From Streptomyces cinnamoneus (GTDB lineage Bacteria > Actinomycetota > Actinomycetes > Streptomycetales > Streptomycetaceae): 64,000 nucleotides of DNA. The DNA lies in assembly GCF_014650495.1 (NCBI RefSeq), contig NZ_BMVB01000003.1, positions 1 to 64,000 on the forward strand, in the 5' to 3' direction. How positions within the stretch are numbered: the first letter of the stretch is position 1; each line of letters starts with the position of its first letter. The notes beneath the pieces are model-generated. The model was not told where the DNA came from and did no database searches. It worked only from the letters and a program-made list of their open reading frames with translations. Positions 41,925-50,214 of this stretch are shown one piece after another. A program made the translations under genes and the position numbers.

Positions 41925-43454
41925 ATGCGTACATCAGCACATGCACGATGGAAGCGGTCCGAGCCGCCGGACGACGACGAGCGCATACTCAAGAATCTCG
42001 GCTATACCCAGCAACTGCACCGGCGCATAGGCGCCTTCGGTAACTTCTCAGCTTCCCTGTCGGCCATCTCCATCATGTCCGGGACGCTGCTGCTTTTCGG
42101 CTACGGCCTGAACAGCGGTGGACCCGCAGTGGTGGTGTGGGGGTGGCTCACCGTGGGGCCATTGGTGCTGTGCCTGGCCGCGGCACTGGCCGAGATCACC
42201 TCCCGCTACCCCACCAGCGGCGGCCTGTACTACATGGCCCGCCAGCTCGGCAGTGAGCGGTGGAGCTGGTACACCGGCTGGCTCAACCTTCTGGGGCTGC
42301 TCGGCGGGATCGCAGCCCAGGACTACGGCCTCGCGACCTTCACCGCCGCCTGGGCGAACCTGCAGTTCGGTCACGAGCCGACGCCAGGGTCCCTGCTGGT
42401 CATGTACGCGGTCATCCTCGCGCTGCACGCCGTCCTGAACCTCTTCGGCACCCGGCTGATGAACGTCCTGACCTCCCTGAGCGCGTGGTGGCACCTGGCC
42501 GGGGCCGTCGTCATCGTCGGCGCCCTGACTCTCGTCCCCTCTCACCACCAGTCGGCCGGCTTCGTGTTCGCGGAGTTCACCAACAACACCGGCTGGTCGA
42601 GCCCCGTGTACGTGATCCTGCTGGGCATGCTGCTGCCGTGCTTCGCCCTGGCCGGCTACGACACCTCGGCCCACCTGAGCGAGGAGACCAGTGGCGCTTC
42701 CGTGGCCGCGGCCCGCGGGATCGTCCGCTCGGTGGCGGTGTCCTGGATCGCCGGCGGTGTCCTGCTGGGCGCCTTGCTGTTCGCCGTCCAGGACTACGCC
42801 GCGACGCTGGGCGGCGAGACCGGGGTGCCGGTGGCGCAGATCTTCCTGGACGCTCTGGGCGTGGCGACGGCGAAGGCGTTGCTGCTGGTGATCATCGTTG
42901 CGCAGTTCCTGTGCGGCTACACCGTCACCGCCTCCGCCAGCCGCATGACCTACGCCTTCGCCCGGGACGGCGCCCTGCCCGGCTCGGCGCGCTGGCAGAA
43001 GGTCAGCCGCCGTACGGCCGTCCCGGCCAACGCTGTCTGGCTCGCAGTCGGTGTCGCTTTCGTGCTTGCCCTGCCGTCCCTCTATTCCGCCACGGCGTTC
43101 TCGGCAGTGACCGCCATTTCCGTCGTGGGTTTCACCCCGGCCTACGCCATCCCGGTGCTGCTGCGGCTGCGCCACCGGGACCGGTTCACCCCCGGGCCCT
43201 GGCACCTGGGCCGCTGGAGCCGGCCGATCGGCTGGGTGGCAGTGCTCTGGGCAGCCGGGGTAACGGTGCTGTTCCTACTGCCGCAGTCCAGCCCGGTCAC
43301 CGCCACGAGCTTCAACTACACGCCCGTCGCCTTGCTGGTGGCCCTCGTCATGGCCGCCCTGTGGTGGCGCTTCGGACGCCGTTCCTACGGTGTGCCCAGC
43401 GCCGGCACGGCGAACGCCCACGACCAGATCGAAGAGGCCGAAAACATCATCTGA
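41925..43454 (+). CDS. APC-family amino acid/amine permease
   Basis: 509-residue transporter with twelve hydrophobic segments and the APC signatures LAAALAEITSRYPTSGGLYY, YDTSAHLSEETSGASVAAAR and YAFARDGALPGSA (consensus AFARDGALPxS). It resembles eukaryotic-type choline/GABA permeases (BAT1/GABP-like) that import amino acids, GABA or polyamines with protons. ATG 41925 has GGAG eight bases upstream. No catabolic partner is adjacent, so the substrate is not determined. Confidence 0.92.
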   Translation: MRTSAHARWKRSEPPDDDERILKNLGYTQQLHRRIGAFGNFSASLSAISIMSGTLLLFGYGLNSGGPAVVVWGWLTVGPLVLCLAAALAEITSRYPTSGGLYYMARQLGSERWSWYTGWLNLLGLLGGIAAQDYGLATFTAAWANLQFGHEPTPGSLLVMYAVILALHAVLNLFGTRLMNVLTSLSAWWHLAGAVVIVGALTLVPSHHQSAGFVFAEFTNNTGWSSPVYVILLGMLLPCFALAGYDTSAHLSEETSGASVAAARGIVRSVAVSWIAGGVLLGALLFAVQDYAATLGGETGVPVAQIFLDALGVATAKALLLVIIVAQFLCGYTVTASASRMTYAFARDGALPGSARWQKVSRRTAVPANAVWLAVGVAFVLALPSLYSATAFSAVTAISVVGFTPAYAIPVLLRLRHRDRFTPGPWHLGRWSRPIGWVAVLWAAGVTVLFLLPQSSPVTATSFNYTPVALLVALVMAALWWRFGRRSYGVPSAGTANAHDQIEEAENII

Positions 43455-43564
43455 TGACATCAGAACGGCATGTCGCAAGTAGAGTCCCCGCTGCCGCAGA
43501 GGCACCAAAAGCATGCACCACCTGCTCAGGAGCCTAGCCGACCACAACAAGTCATGGAGGTACC

Positions 43565-44365
43565 GTGACCGTTTCCGCGGAGTCCATCGAATCGGTACAG
43601 CAGCTCACCACGGTCTGGCGGACCATGGTGCTCGACCGCGACGCAGACGCGGACGTGCGCGACCTTCCGGGCATCGCTGTTCGCTGGGCCGACAGCCGGT
43701 TCGGGTTCTTCAACTGCATCACCTTGACCGAGGCGGAAGCGGGAGCAGAGCTCGTCAGGCACCGTCTGAGCCAGGCCGCGGACATCATGCGGACGAAGAA
43801 GCACCCAGGCTTCGTGTGGCTCTTCGAAGACCTTCTCGACGACGAGGCCCGCTCCGCGCTGGAGACGACAGCCGAGGAGGCCGGCCTCCAGTACGCCTTC
43901 CCCGGTACGGGCATGGCCGGCGACCTGCTCCCCGTCCCCGAGCCGGCCCATCCCGACCTGACGTTCGCCCGTGTGAGCACCGACGAGCAGTTGCGGGCCT
44001 ACGCCGACCTCCAATCACGCGCGTACGGGCTTCCCTTGGAGGAGGGGCGCGACGGCCTGGTCGGATCCGTGCTCTGGAAGAACGAGGTCTACGCCTATCT
44101 GGCCATGCGAGGCGACGAACCGGTGGCGTGCGCCGCCACGGTCGAAGCACAAGGCCGCCTGTTCGTCGCATTCGTCGCCACAGACCCGCAGTGGCAGCGC
44201 AAGGGCTACGGCGAGGCGGTCACGCGCAAGGCGCTGTACGAAGGTGAGCGGGCCACCGGGCTGACCCGCGCCACACTGCACGCCACCGCCGCCGGAGCCC
44301 CCGTGTACCCGCGCATCGGGTTCAGGCCGAACACACGAATTCACTTCTACAGCCTGAAAGGCTGA
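43565..44365 (+). CDS. GNAT N-acetyltransferase
   Basis: 266 residues. An N-terminal half of unknown type is followed by a GNAT domain at about 130-260 with ACAATVEAQGRLFVAFVATD and the acetyl-CoA motif PQWQRKGYGEAVTRKAL (Q/RxxGxG/A), then YPRIGFRPNTRIHFY. GGAGG lies before GTG 43565. A stand-alone gene 110 bases after the permease; substrate unknown. Confidence 0.88.
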   Translation: MTVSAESIESVQQLTTVWRTMVLDRDADADVRDLPGIAVRWADSRFGFFNCITLTEAEAGAELVRHRLSQAADIMRTKKHPGFVWLFEDLLDDEARSALETTAEEAGLQYAFPGTGMAGDLLPVPEPAHPDLTFARVSTDEQLRAYADLQSRAYGLPLEEGRDGLVGSVLWKNEVYAYLAMRGDEPVACAATVEAQGRLFVAFVATDPQWQRKGYGEAVTRKALYEGERATGLTRATLHATAAGAPVYPRIGFRPNTRIHFYSLKG

Positions 44366-44478
44366 TCCGGTGAAGCAGCTCTCGTCAGACCGGGCATGCG
44401 ACTGACGAGAGCTGCTGCTGCCGCCTTGCCACAGCGCAGCGGCAGCCTCTTGGAATCGCTGGTCATACAGTCTGTCCT

Positions 44479-44820
44479 GTGTCAGTTGAACCAGGACGGG
44501 GAGTCCGCCCGATCGACCAGTGCCGGGACGTCCATGACGTGTTGGAACAGGTTCGGCTGCGTCCCTCGATGTGGATCCCTCAGGGCTCTCTCCGAGACCT
44601 GCAGAACATCCTGATCGGCTATGCCACGGCCTTGTCAGTCCATGCCGTCGACGAGCCTTTCGAGCTCTCGCCTGGCGGCCCGTTCGCTGAGTGGCTGCGT
44701 GGCCGCCGTGGGTGGTCGATGTCCACCGGATGGGCTGCTGCGATAGAACGCCATGCCGACGGAGAGGACCCATTGGCAATGTTCTTCCTTCTCCTGGACG
44801 AGTACCGGTCTCGCCACTGA
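44479..44820 (+). CDS. Hypothetical protein
   Basis: 113 residues (VLEQVRLRPSMWIPQGSLRD, LQNILIGYATALSVHAVDEP, EWLRGRRGWSMSTGWAAAIE, DPLAMFFLLLDEYRSR). The compact, tryptophan-containing layout is frequent in Streptomyces and resembles small immunity-type proteins, but the family is not firmly identified. GTG 44479 is the probable start. Confidence 0.6.
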   Translation: MSVEPGRGVRPIDQCRDVHDVLEQVRLRPSMWIPQGSLRDLQNILIGYATALSVHAVDEPFELSPGGPFAEWLRGRRGWSMSTGWAAAIERHADGEDPLAMFFLLLDEYRSRH

Positions 44821-45106
44821 TCGAGAGCCTGGCGGCAATATCGTTCACGCCGCCTGGGCGAGCTGACAGCGCCCGGCCATCGCGAGTCAGCAGGTGAGTC
44901 AGCAGGTGAGTCAGCAGGCGCGCCCGCAGGCGGCGGCTCCGCAGGCCCGCGTGACGGGCCGGCGGCGTGCTCGTGACGGAACTGGCCTCGCTCGCTGTTT
45001 CCGCTCAGCTAAGTAAGTGGGCACCCGACGCCCGAAGGGGACACGAGCCGATGCGCCGTGATCGGATCAGCGCAGCCAACGTCGGTGAAACCCCTTTGGA
45101 GCCTTT
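44821..45106. other. Gap with a short tandem repeat
   Basis: About 285 bases. At 44884-44917 a 12-base unit GAGTCAGCAGGT is repeated about three times. GGAG at 45096-45099 serves the glycosyltransferase gene. No gene seen. Confidence 0.4.
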
Positions 45107-46252
45107 GTGAGCTTACGGATAGCCATCACTGCTGAGCCGATACCTTCGCATGTGTCGGCGCTCGATTACGTCACCAGCCCGGCCCTTGAGCAGGGCCACG
45201 ATGTCGTGCTGTACGCCCCCTTCATGTTCCGCCGCGAAGCCCGGCGGCGAGGAGTGGAGTTCCGCAGGGCAGGAACGGACTGGACCTGCGATCCCGCCGT
45301 TGAGCAAGCGGCAAGTGAGATCTGGAAGGAATCCGGGAACGCACCCTTCAACCGCTACATCTTTGGTCGGCTCTGGCCGGATCAGGCCGAAGCGAAGGCT
45401 CATGACCTGATCACCGCATGGACGCGGGCGCGGCCCGACCTGGTGATCGCCGAGTGCAGCGATCTCGGCGCGCACCTCGCGGCGATGGTGCTGGATCTGC
45501 CCGTGTGCGCGGCGGACAACGGCCTGGGACCGGTGCTCCTGGACCTCTGGGAAACTGACATCGCGCCCGCGTTGACCCCCCTGTACAAGCAGCACGACCA
45601 GGACGCACCCGTGCTGCCCCCGATGCTCACCCCCGCACCGGTCCAGTGGTTCTACGAAACACCCCCGCCCTCGGCGCGCGCGGTCCGGCGCACCGTCGCG
45701 GAATTCCGGACTGTCCTCCCCGAGCGCCTGGACCGCTCCCCTTCCCGCCCGCTCGTCTACGTGAGCCTCGGCACCCTGACCACCGCGATGTCCGGTCTGC
45801 GCACCGTCGTGGGAAACGCGTACCGGGAGGCCATGGCCGCACTCTCCGGAATCGACTGCGATGCCATCGTGTCCGCGGGAGACCTCGCGAAGGACCTGCG
45901 CAGCACGAGCCCCCGCATCAAGGTCGTCGAACACGTCCCGCAGCCCGCACTCCTGTGCCGTGCCGACCTGTTCGTCACCCACGGAGGCCGGGCATCCCTG
46001 CTCGACGCGGTGCAGGGCGCGACACCTGTGCTGGGCATGGGCGTTCTCGCCGACCAGCCCGACAATGCCGCCGCGTTCGCCCGTCGCGGCCTGGGCCGCG
46101 CGCTGGATCTCACCGCGACGCGCGGCGAGATCGCCGACGCCATCACGGCCGTCCTCGGCAACTCCCGCTATGACGACGCCATGACCGCCGCCAACGCCGA
46201 GCTGTCACAGCTGCCACCGCTCGACATCACAGAACTGCGGGACAGCGCGTGA
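45107..46252 (+). CDS. Glycosyltransferase, MGT/GT1 family
   Basis: 381-residue GT-B glycosyltransferase. The C-terminal donor-binding signature reads YVSLGTL, then HVPQPALLCRADLFVTHGGR and GVLADQPDNAAAFARRGLGR (HxxQP...HGG...DQ..NA). Such enzymes add an activated sugar to macrolides, flavonoids or other lipophilic acceptors and often inactivate antibiotics. GTG 45107 with GGAG upstream; the third codon is TTA (45113-45115), suggesting bldA dependence. It stands alone, with no aglycone or sugar genes nearby, so a detoxifying macrolide-glycosyltransferase role is as likely as a biosynthetic one. Confidence 0.92.
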   Translation: MSLRIAITAEPIPSHVSALDYVTSPALEQGHDVVLYAPFMFRREARRRGVEFRRAGTDWTCDPAVEQAASEIWKESGNAPFNRYIFGRLWPDQAEAKAHDLITAWTRARPDLVIAECSDLGAHLAAMVLDLPVCAADNGLGPVLLDLWETDIAPALTPLYKQHDQDAPVLPPMLTPAPVQWFYETPPPSARAVRRTVAEFRTVLPERLDRSPSRPLVYVSLGTLTTAMSGLRTVVGNAYREAMAALSGIDCDAIVSAGDLAKDLRSTSPRIKVVEHVPQPALLCRADLFVTHGGRASLLDAVQGATPVLGMGVLADQPDNAAAFARRGLGRALDLTATRGEIADAITAVLGNSRYDDAMTAANAELSQLPPLDITELRDSA

Positions 46253-46412
46253 TTCATGAGACGCCCGGCCGCCACCACCCGGCATGCGGTGGTCGCCGTC
46301 GCGCGGATCCGGTGTGAGTCTGTGCGGCGGAGACGGTTTGTCCACCGCCAACTCCAAGCGCCCATCGGCCGCCTGCTGCTGGGGTAGGCCGGCCAGCGAA
46401 CCCGTCGAAGCC

Positions 46413-47249
46413 TTAAGCCCCCACGGCGCCTTGCACAAATCGTTGAAGGTGCCTACGCACAGCGTCGGGCTGCTCCAGCCAGGGCTCGTGCCCTGCGCCC
46501 CCGATCCGGGTCAGCGGAAGAGCGAGCCGGCGTGCGAGTGATTCAAGCGCCGTCACAGGGCGGGGATCATCGGCCCCACCGAGGAGCTCCGCCCGTGCGG
46601 GCAGGCGCGCACATAGATCGGCAAGGTGTTCATCGAGCGGATCCGCGCGTCCTTCCTTGCCGAGTTCGTCGTTCATGGACCAGCTGACCGGGCGACGCCA
46701 CCGGGCACTCCGGGCTGCCCAGTGCCACCCGCGTTCGGGATCGGCGTGGTCGGTGAACCAGGCCAGAGTGAGCAGTTCGACTTCCTGCTCCTCCGTGCGG
46801 TCCGGCAGCTCCTTCAATTCGCGGAACCGCTCCTGCTGCGCTACGGACATGCGGCGGCCGCGCTCAGCTCGGTACCCCGTATCCCAATCACCGACGAACG
46901 GCCCGCACATCAGCAGCATGGCGGCAACCCGGTCAGAGTGCCTCAAGCAGAACCGGCTCGCCAGATCGGTGCCGTAGGAGTGCCCAATCAGCACGGCCTT
47001 GGGCACTTCCCATACATCGAGCAGCTCGGCGAGATCGTCGACATGCCGGGCGAAGGAATGAGGGCCCCGCCACGGGGACTGGCCCGTGCCACGCTGGTCG
47101 TACCGGTACACAGGCGCGAGATCCGCGATCATGGAGGCGACATCGTCCAGATAGTCCGGCAGACCCGGACCGCCATGGAGCAGGACCACCGCCGGCTGCC
47201 GAGTCGTGTCCCCCAGTGCCATCCAGCGCAACTGCGCTTCGTCGGTCAT
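46413..47249 (-). CDS. Alpha/beta hydrolase (proline iminopeptidase-like)
   Basis: 278-residue alpha/beta hydrolase with the oxyanion motif VVLLHGGPGLPDYLDD, YDQRGTGQS, the nucleophile elbow IGHSYG (S about 108) and the late histidine GGAGHEPW. HGGPG plus DQRGTG is the signature of proline iminopeptidase-type and related hydrolases. ATG 47249 is the likely start; an in-frame GTG about 30 bases upstream is possible. Not in an operon. Confidence 0.9.
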   Translation of the reverse strand: MTDEAQLRWMALGDTTRQPAVVLLHGGPGLPDYLDDVASMIADLAPVYRYDQRGTGQSPWRGPHSFARHVDDLAELLDVWEVPKAVLIGHSYGTDLASRFCLRHSDRVAAMLLMCGPFVGDWDTGYRAERGRRMSVAQQERFRELKELPDRTEEQEVELLTLAWFTDHADPERGWHWAARSARWRRPVSWSMNDELGKEGRADPLDEHLADLCARLPARAELLGGADDPRPVTALESLARRLALPLTRIGGAGHEPWLEQPDAVRRHLQRFVQGAVGA

Positions 47250-47319
47250 CGATGCGAGGTCTTGCGTCTCCCTCAAAGTCACCACGAAGAACCTACCGGT
47301 GCCTGAGGCTGCGCCAAAA

Positions 47320-47440
47320 GGTTCAAGGGCAAGCTGAGGGCTTCGTCGCGATCGTCGCTGGGCGCGAAGCGGAGAGCTCCCGGCCGCGCCCGATTTCCCT
47401 CCAGCCGAGCCGTCCGTAGACGGTCTCCAGCCCCGAGCGG
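47320..47440 (-). pseudogene. GNAT acetyltransferase C-terminal remnant
   Basis: Two frames give GLETVYGRLGWREIGR and GALRFAPSDDRDEALSLPLN, the end of a GNAT protein (xFYxRLGWxEIGRxPxALRL). About 40 codons, no start, one frameshift. Confidence 0.5.
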
Positions 47441-47604
47441 GGCTTTCGAGGATGCGTCGAGAGCGGGGGCAGCAGCCCGTTCGTCGATGGGCAGGCACGG
47501 GAATCGACCTCGCCGACAAGGTCGCCCTGACCGCCGCGCTGGGCCTCGGCCGACGGCCCCGGGCTGATGCGGTGACAGGCAGGCAGGGGCGGGAGGACGC
47601 CGGG

Positions 47605-48585
47605 CTACCTGCGGGTTGCGGTGTCGGAGGGCAGTTCGGCGAAGCGGTCGCGGTACTCGCCGGCGAAGCGGCCAAGGTGCGAGACGCCCCACCGGTAGGC
47701 GATGGTGCCGACGGGGTCGCCAGTGGCGAGGATGTCCTCACGAATCCGGTCGAGCCGCAGGTTGCGGACGTAGGACAGGGGCGAAAGGCCGAGCCGGGCG
47801 CGGAATGCGGAGCTGAGGGTCCGCGGGCTGCAGCCTGCGGCACCGGCGATGCCGCCGAGGCTGATGTGTTCGGCGAGGTTCGCTTCGATGAACGCGAGGG
47901 CTGCCCGCAAGGAGCGCGGGTAGCCGGGTTGTGGACCGCCGTGCAGCTCGCCGGTGTGCGAGTGCGGCTGGGCCAGGAGCAGGGCGGTGACGAGGCAGCG
48001 CAGCTGGCTGCGCTGCAGCTCCGCGTGCTGGAACAGGGGGTCTCCCGAGTCCAGCTGTTCGAGGAGGGAGCGGACCAGCAGCCGCAGTGCCCGGCCCTTG
48101 GAGTTGGCCAGGCCGAGGGCGAAATCGAAGCGCACGGTGGACACCGGCGGATGCCCGGTCAGCGCGGCGAATTCCTGGTCGACCAGGGCAGCGTCGATCC
48201 GCAGGCCCAGGAACCCAGCCCTCCGGCTGCGCAGGGGCCGCAGTTCCTGGGTGTCGCCGGGGTTGACGACTCCCGCCGTCGCCTCGTCGAGGGTCGCCCG
48301 TAGGTCGCCACGCGATGCCGAGATGGCACCGGATACACCGATGTTGACGAAGTAGGAGCCGCGGTTACGGCACTCGGCCGGGGCGACGCGCACATCGAGT
48401 GGCGAGACGAAGTAGCCCACCGCGAAGCCGTGCGCGGCGACGCCGCGCAGTTCGTGATCGCCGCCGCACAGCTCGTCCAGGGGCGATGTGGCGATCGAGC
48501 CGCCGAACAGGCGGGTGGCTGCGTTGAGCAGGTCGGCGGGGTTCTGAGATCTGGTGATGAGGTGGTTGCGCAGCGGCGTCGGCAC
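47605..48585 (-). CDS. AraC-family transcriptional regulator
   Basis: 326 residues: an AraC_binding_2 sensor domain (about 1-210) and the double helix-turn-helix (LGGIAGAAGCSPRTLSSAFR; DPVGTIAYRWGVSHLGRFAG with the final family motif). This type usually activates catabolic operons for aromatic acids or xenobiotics. GGGAGGTGA precedes GTG 48585. The extradiol-type dioxygenase and FAD monooxygenase genes to the right are possible targets. Confidence 0.92.
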   Translation of the reverse strand: MPTPLRNHLITRSQNPADLLNAATRLFGGSIATSPLDELCGGDHELRGVAAHGFAVGYFVSPLDVRVAPAECRNRGSYFVNIGVSGAISASRGDLRATLDEATAGVVNPGDTQELRPLRSRRAGFLGLRIDAALVDQEFAALTGHPPVSTVRFDFALGLANSKGRALRLLVRSLLEQLDSGDPLFQHAELQRSQLRCLVTALLLAQPHSHTGELHGGPQPGYPRSLRAALAFIEANLAEHISLGGIAGAAGCSPRTLSSAFRARLGLSPLSYVRNLRLDRIREDILATGDPVGTIAYRWGVSHLGRFAGEYRDRFAELPSDTATRR

Positions 48586-48588
48586 GAT

Positions 48589-48882
48589 GGTGGGGTCACC
48601 TCCCTAGGGGCCCATTGTCGGCCATGGCGGTCGGCGGGTTCCGTCGCGGGCGTACACATCGAGCTGTACGCCGCGGCTCTCTTCTGCGGACTGCCGGCGT
48701 CGCGCGAGGCGTCGGTGAAGTGGGCCCGGTCCGTCAGCGTCGGGTGGACGCTCATCGCCCCCTCCGGGGTGTGGATGAGCAGGCGCGGTGCAGCGCTCGG
48801 CCGGGCCGAGCGGCGGGTCAGCGGGCCCGGCCTCGGTGAAGACCGTCCCATCGGCCGGCAGCCTGCCGGCGACGAGCCGGGT
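48589..48882. other. Gap without recognised gene
   Basis: About 290 bases. A minus-strand frame (LLIHTPEGAMSVHPTLTDRA near 48740-48800) has good codon use and may be the end of a lost gene, but no family is recognised. Confidence 0.3.
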
Positions 48883-48945
48883 GCCCGGTGGAACCCCTGC
48901 GCACCCGGCTGGCGACGAGCCGGGTGCGCAGGGGTTCCACCGGGC
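48883..48945. terminator. 28-bp perfect inverted repeat
   Basis: The 28 bases 48883-48910 are exactly mirrored at 48918-48945 around a 7-base loop. It lies 7 bases after the stop of the extradiol dioxygenase gene. It is much longer than usual terminators here. GGCGACGAGCCGGGTG also occurs as a direct repeat at 48869-48884 and 48911-48926. Confidence 0.75.
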
Positions 48946-48952
48946 TCTCCGC

Positions 48953-49894
48953 TCACATCGGCGGGGCTTTGAACAGCCCCGGGTCGACGTCGTTGTGGGA
49001 CTTGGCGGCGATGAACTCGTCCATCTCCTCGGCCGTGCCCCACTGATCCGCGTTGGCGGGATCGCGCAGGTCGTAGATGTGAGGGTGCCAGGTGTCCTCG
49101 TCCAGGATCTCCAGCTCGGTGGTGTACTCGACGGTGTTGCCGGCCCGGTCGAGGAAGTAGCTGAAGGAGTTGTCACCGGCCCGGTGCCGCCCCGGTCCCC
49201 ACAGCCGCTCGATGCCCATGCGTCGCATCCGGCCCGTGCCGCGCATGAACTCGTCGATTCCGCGCATCTCGAAGGAGGCGTGGTGGAAGGCCGCGTGCGG
49301 CCCGCGCACGATGCCGAAGCTGTGGTGAAAGGTGTTGCACCGCAGGAACCACATGATCGCGCCGCGGTCGCCCAGGCACATCGTGTCCGAGAGACGGAAC
49401 CCCAGATGCTTGATGTACCAGGCAACCGTGGCCTCGGGGGTGGGAGAGTTCATCAGCACATGGGAGAGGCGCACGGGGACCGACTCGCGGGCCTCGACCT
49501 TGCGGTGCCGGCGGGCGCAGACGTCGGCGGAGACCTCGACCACGCGGCCCTCGTTGTCGAAGAAGCGGACCGCGTAGCCGCCACCGGGGGTGTCCAGCGA
49601 TTTCGGCTCGTGGACCAACTGCACGCCATGAGCTGTCAGTTGTGTGGCCAGGGTGTCGACGTCCTCGGCGACGGCGGCGCCGAAGGCGATGAGGTCGGTG
49701 CGCTTGTGGGCGTCCTCGCGCAACCGCACCACGTACCGCTCCGGGGAGCCTTCGGCCGCCAGGAAGGAGACACCGGTGTCACCGGCGGTCTCCGTCAGAC
49801 CCCACAGCTCGGTGTAGAACCGGCGCTGCTCCGCGAAGTTGGGCATGGCGATATCGATGTGCCGCAGGTGGGTGATCAGACTGCTGTTGCTCAT
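48953..49894 (-). CDS. Extradiol ring-cleavage-type dioxygenase (VOC)
   Basis: 313-residue two-domain VOC protein of the type I extradiol dioxygenase family (2,3-dihydroxybiphenyl or catechol 2,3-dioxygenase-like). The C-terminal domain carries the metal ligands in LSHVLMNSPT (His), AFHHASFEMRGIDE (His) and NTVEYTTELE (Glu), as well as the conserved FLDRAGNTVEY. GGGAG precedes ATG 49894. The family cleaves catechols next to the hydroxyls with Fe(II). The AraC regulator to the left and a hydrolase remnant upstream suggest a degraded aromatic pathway. Confidence 0.88.
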   Translation of the reverse strand: MSNSSLITHLRHIDIAMPNFAEQRRFYTELWGLTETAGDTGVSFLAAEGSPERYVVRLREDAHKRTDLIAFGAAVAEDVDTLATQLTAHGVQLVHEPKSLDTPGGGYAVRFFDNEGRVVEVSADVCARRHRKVEARESVPVRLSHVLMNSPTPEATVAWYIKHLGFRLSDTMCLGDRGAIMWFLRCNTFHHSFGIVRGPHAAFHHASFEMRGIDEFMRGTGRMRRMGIERLWGPGRHRAGDNSFSYFLDRAGNTVEYTTELEILDEDTWHPHIYDLRDPANADQWGTAEEMDEFIAAKSHNDVDPGLFKAPPM

Positions 49895-49930
49895 GGTGCA
49901 CTCCCTTAAGCTGCGCTGGTCAGTCCAGTT

Positions 49931-49980
49931 GTTCGGTCAACTCAGTCGTTCGGTCAGCTCAGTCGTTCGGTCAGCCAGTC
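49931..49980 (+). repeat. 17-bp tandem repeat, three copies
   Basis: GTTCGGTCARCTCAGTC is repeated three times with small changes at 49931-49980. The copies encode the end of the hydrolase remnant and a stretch beyond its stop. Confidence 0.85.
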
Positions 49981-50205
49981 GAGGACGGTGGGCAGCACGG
50001 GCCCCTCGCCCATGTGGCCGCCGGGGAACATCCGGGGCTGTCTTGGGGGCCTCCATGCTCAAGAGCCAGGCAGAGGTCGGCCGAGGCGTTCTGCTTGCCG
50101 GTCGTCCTTGCCGTTGACCAGAAGCAGCGGGCAGCCTCTCTCCTTGTCCGTCGTGCGAACGGCAGGCCGGGCCGCCCTTCGCGCCGGATGGTCATGCGGG
50201 CTCGG
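49954..50205 (-). pseudogene. Alpha/beta hydrolase C-terminal remnant
   Basis: Frames give CPLLLVNGKDD, then FPGGHMGEGPVLPTVLDWLT and ERLS before a stop at 49954. This is the Asp/His end of an alpha/beta hydrolase. The N-terminal two thirds, with the nucleophile, are missing and a frameshift lies near 50060. It sits directly upstream of the dioxygenase gene in the same direction, as a former pathway partner would. Confidence 0.55.
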
Positions 50206-50214
50206 CCATGAGCG

